Shown: positions 24,804-26,198 of the stretch, one piece after another
Position numbering within the stretch: the first letter of the stretch is position 1
Layout of the letters: each line of letters opens with the position of its first letter
Source: an uncultured Bacilli bacterium
Lineage (GTDB): Bacteria > Bacillota_I > Bacilli_A > RF39 > UBA660
NCBI GenBank assembly: GCA_910588025.1
Contig: CAJUQG010000019.1
Span: 1-26,198, forward strand
DNA length: 26,198 nt
Direction of reading: 5' to 3'
Program-made: the position numbers and the translations under genes
Notes under the pieces: generated by a model
Database searches by the model: none
Told to the model about the DNA's origin: nothing
The model's input: only the letters and a program-made list of their open reading frames with translations

Positions 24804-25217
24804 TTATTTTTTAGGTTTTTTAGCACCGTATTTACTACGTCCTTGCTTACGATTATTAACTCCTTGAGTATCTAATGTACCACGAATTACATGATAACGA
24901 ACTCCGATTAAGTCTTTAACACGTCCTCCACGAATAAGTACTACACTATGTTCTTGTAAGTTGTGTCCTTCTCCTGGAATATAGCAATCAACTTCTTTCC
25001 CATTCGAAAGTCTAACACGTGCATACTTACGTAATGCTGAGTTCGGTTTCTTTGGTGTTTTTGTACCAACACGTGTACAAACTCCACGTTTTTGTGGACT
25101 ATTTTGATCTGTTTGTTTTCTTTCAAGTGTATTTAATCCAACATTTAAAACGGGACTTTTACTTTTGCGAGTTTTCTTACTTCTTCCTTTTTTAACTAAT
25201 TGGTTAATAGTAGTCAT
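24804..25217 (-). CDS. rpsL: 30S ribosomal protein S12 (with Ile at the usual Pro-104 position)
   Basis: S12 controls decoding accuracy in the A site. The frame opens at 25244, but the ATG at 25217 follows GGAGG and gives the normal start MTTINQLVKKGR and 137 aa. Lys56 in KTPKKPNSALRK and Lys101 in GGRVKD, the main streptomycin positions (B. subtilis numbering), are the sensitive type. The next block reads RVKDLIGVRYH: Ile104 stands where nearly all bacteria have Pro (LPGVRYH). The codon is ATC, so it is not a miscount. It is first in the str operon, with a structured leader. Confidence 0.97.
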   Translation of the reverse strand: MTTINQLVKKGRSKKTRKSKSPVLNVGLNTLERKQTDQNSPQKRGVCTRVGTKTPKKPNSALRKYARVRLSNGKEVDCYIPGEGHNLQEHSVVLIRGGRVKDLIGVRYHVIRGTLDTQGVNNRKQGRSKYGAKKPKK

Positions 25218-25270
25218 AATTTCCTCCTTCCAATTAACACACACCCTGGTGTATCAAAAATTCTATTTAA

Positions 25271-25296
25271 TTAGGTCTTACCGAAGTAAAACCTAA
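25271..25296 (-). promoter_or_regulatory. UUCG-capped leader hairpin of the str operon
   Basis: On the minus strand TTAGGTTTTAC pairs with GTAAGACCTAA (11 pairs, one G-U) around a TTCG tetraloop closed by C-G. It lies between the promoter (25312-25341) and rpsL. No U run follows, so it is not a simple terminator. It may be a protein-binding or mRNA-stabilising element. A smaller ACACC/GGTGT stem follows at about 25242-25253. Confidence 0.6.
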
Positions 25297-25311
25297 ACTT
25301 AAATTAAACAT

Positions 25312-25341
25312 AATATACCATTCAAAGTATATGAAAGTCAA
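25312..25341 (-). promoter_or_regulatory. Promoter of the str operon
   Basis: On the minus strand -35 TTGACT (25336-25341) is followed by 18 nt and -10 TATATT (25312-25317). Transcription would start near 25305, giving a leader of about 85 nt before rpsL. The spacer overlaps one arm of a 12-bp inverted repeat. Confidence 0.78.
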
Positions 25342-25434
25342 GAAATTTTAGAAGAGAAATGTTCTTTCATATCATCAAATTATAAAAGCCAAGAGAGTCT
25401 TACAAGAACAAAACTTTTCAAATTCATATACTTT
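25324..25434. repeat. 12-bp inverted repeat flanking the gap upstream of the str promoter
   Basis: AAAGTATATGAA (25324-25335) and its exact reverse complement TTCATATACTTT (25423-25434) stand 87 nt apart. One arm lies in the str promoter spacer next to the -35; the other lies just after the stop codon of the edge gene. No clear Rho-independent terminator for that gene is seen between them. Confidence 0.6.
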
Positions 25435-25443
25435 AGATGTCAA

Positions 25444-26198
25444 CTACATGGTTAAGACAATTCGAAAGCTATCACTATTGTGTATACGCCCAAGGTCACG
25501 ACTAAACCCAAACAAAGAAGAACCAAGGCCAGTAGGGAAGTCACCACCACGACGGAACCAAGGGTCTCCGTAATGAATAAAGTGAGAATTAGCAGCATAC
25601 CATGAGCCAATCTGTCTGTTCTGTGATCCATATATTACGGGAGCAAAAGGTCCCATTTCACCCGTCGCATCTCCCAAAATTCTTCGAGTATAAGCTTCAT
25701 CATTCGTAGCATATGAATAAATGTCATAATACTTCAGATCCATAGGAAAATCTAAACCAGTTGTAAGTTCAGTTAAACCTGAAGTATCATTATCACAAGT
25801 TGGACATCCAAAAGGACCATTAAATCCGGAATTATAGATTGAATTTCGTCCACTTAAGGGATTCCCATTATTATCAGTCATAACACTCATGACATATTCC
25901 CAAGCACCACCACTCATATCATAGATTCCACTGATATTTCCCGTTGTACTTGCTAAATATCCAATACTCGTATTCCATGGTTTCGTAATATCTTCTGTGT
26001 TTCCATATCGATTACATTCTTCATTCGTTCCTGTATATCCACAAGTTGGTTCTTTCACACTTGCATATCCTGTTACATAATTACTATTGTTATTAATTCT
26101 TACACCACTCATACTTCCATATTTACTATGTGATAAATAAGCTACTGCTCCCCATTCCGTATTCTTCATCATATGACTATCGAAACTTCTTTTATAAT
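25444..26198 (-). CDS. Secreted-type protein with an FGE/C-type-lectin-like C-terminal domain (5' end outside window)
   Basis: The reading frame stays open to the right edge, through YKRSFDSH before the Met-Met pair at 26172. The gene is therefore truncated by the window, not started there. The visible ~250 residues hold HMMKNTEWGAVAYLSHSKYG, then SGIYDMSGGAWEYVM, then PWFRRGGDF and FSRDLGR, ending SFRIVLTM. This order resembles the formylglycine-generating-enzyme (SUMF1) fold, where GLYDMxGNVWEW is followed by a RGGSW region and GFRVV. The FGE catalytic cysteines are not identifiable; cysteine pairs CGYTGTNEEC and CPTC look structural. I infer an extracellular binding domain, perhaps on a pseudopilin like those at 13257 and 18612, since Cys-rich domains of this sort often ride on prepilin signals. 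The start is unseen. Confidence 0.75.
   Translation of the reverse strand, partial: YKRSFDSHMMKNTEWGAVAYLSHSKYGSMSGVRINNNSNYVTGYASVKEPTCGYTGTNEECNRYGNTEDITKPWNTSIGYLASTTGNISGIYDMSGGAWEYVMSVMTDNNGNPLSGRNSIYNSGFNGPFGCPTCDNDTSGLTELTTGLDFPMDLKYYDIYSYATNDEAYTRRILGDATGEMGPFAPVIYGSQNRQIGSWYAANSHFIHYGDPWFRRGGDFPTGLGSSLFGFSRDLGRIHNSDSFRIVLTM

Overview
The window is a low-GC (roughly one-third G+C by eye), gene-dense stretch of a walled, Gram-positive-type bacterium. Genes use the standard code, with TGA as a stop. The gene set (cdaA-cdaR, secG/rnr/smpB, a rpsL-rpsG-fusA-tuf str operon, a lipoprotein, a FemAB-type ligase and several pseudopilins, with no outer-membrane genes) fits an uncultured Bacilli/Mollicutes-related gut lineage such as the RF39 or Erysipelotrichales neighbourhood. 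That placement is inference; no marker was searched. Nearly everything lies on the minus strand. Only a small DUF378 membrane protein and the FemAB-type gene are on the plus strand. There are no tRNAs, CRISPR arrays or insertion sequences.

Layout, left to right. At 1-59 is the 5' end of a 16S rRNA gene on the minus strand. It is fed by two tandem promoters (near 172-200 and 315-343) with matching start regions. At 353-4153 are a DUF402 nucleoside phosphatase, an S41/CtpA-like protease, a membrane-anchored thioredoxin-like protein without a CXXC motif, and a two-domain lipoprotein with a Cys-rich linker; the last three each end in a terminator. At 4244-7153 are DUF378, a divergent kinase-fold protein, and fhs (formate-THF ligase). 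At 7239-9423 is the c-di-AMP pair cdaA-cdaR. At 9560-15275 are two unknown proteins, smpB, rnr, a small pseudopilin, secG, engB and a six-helix membrane protein.

The right-hand part is the more unusual one. A plus-strand FemAB-type gene converges on a two-gene operon. That operon encodes a very large pseudopilin (745 aa, with Ig/FN3-like domains and 15 cysteines) followed 8 nt later by a membrane-anchored arylsulfotransferase-like beta-propeller. The propeller appears to lack one of the active-site histidines of the family. Next comes the str operon, with its own promoter and a UUCG hairpin leader. At the right edge is a gene cut by the window; its C-terminal part looks like a formylglycine-enzyme/C-type-lectin fold.

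How the genes fit together: the core is translation (16S, S12, S7, EF-G, EF-Tu, trans-translation and RNA quality control by SmpB/RNase R, EngB ribosome assembly) plus secretion (SecG) and c-di-AMP signalling. Interspersed are envelope proteins whose partners, such as a prepilin peptidase and assembly ATPase, are not in this window. Where the first ATG of an open frame overlaps a Shine-Dalgarno (SD) sequence, I moved the start to the downstream ATG. Several genes here have long SD-to-start spacings of 10-12 nt.
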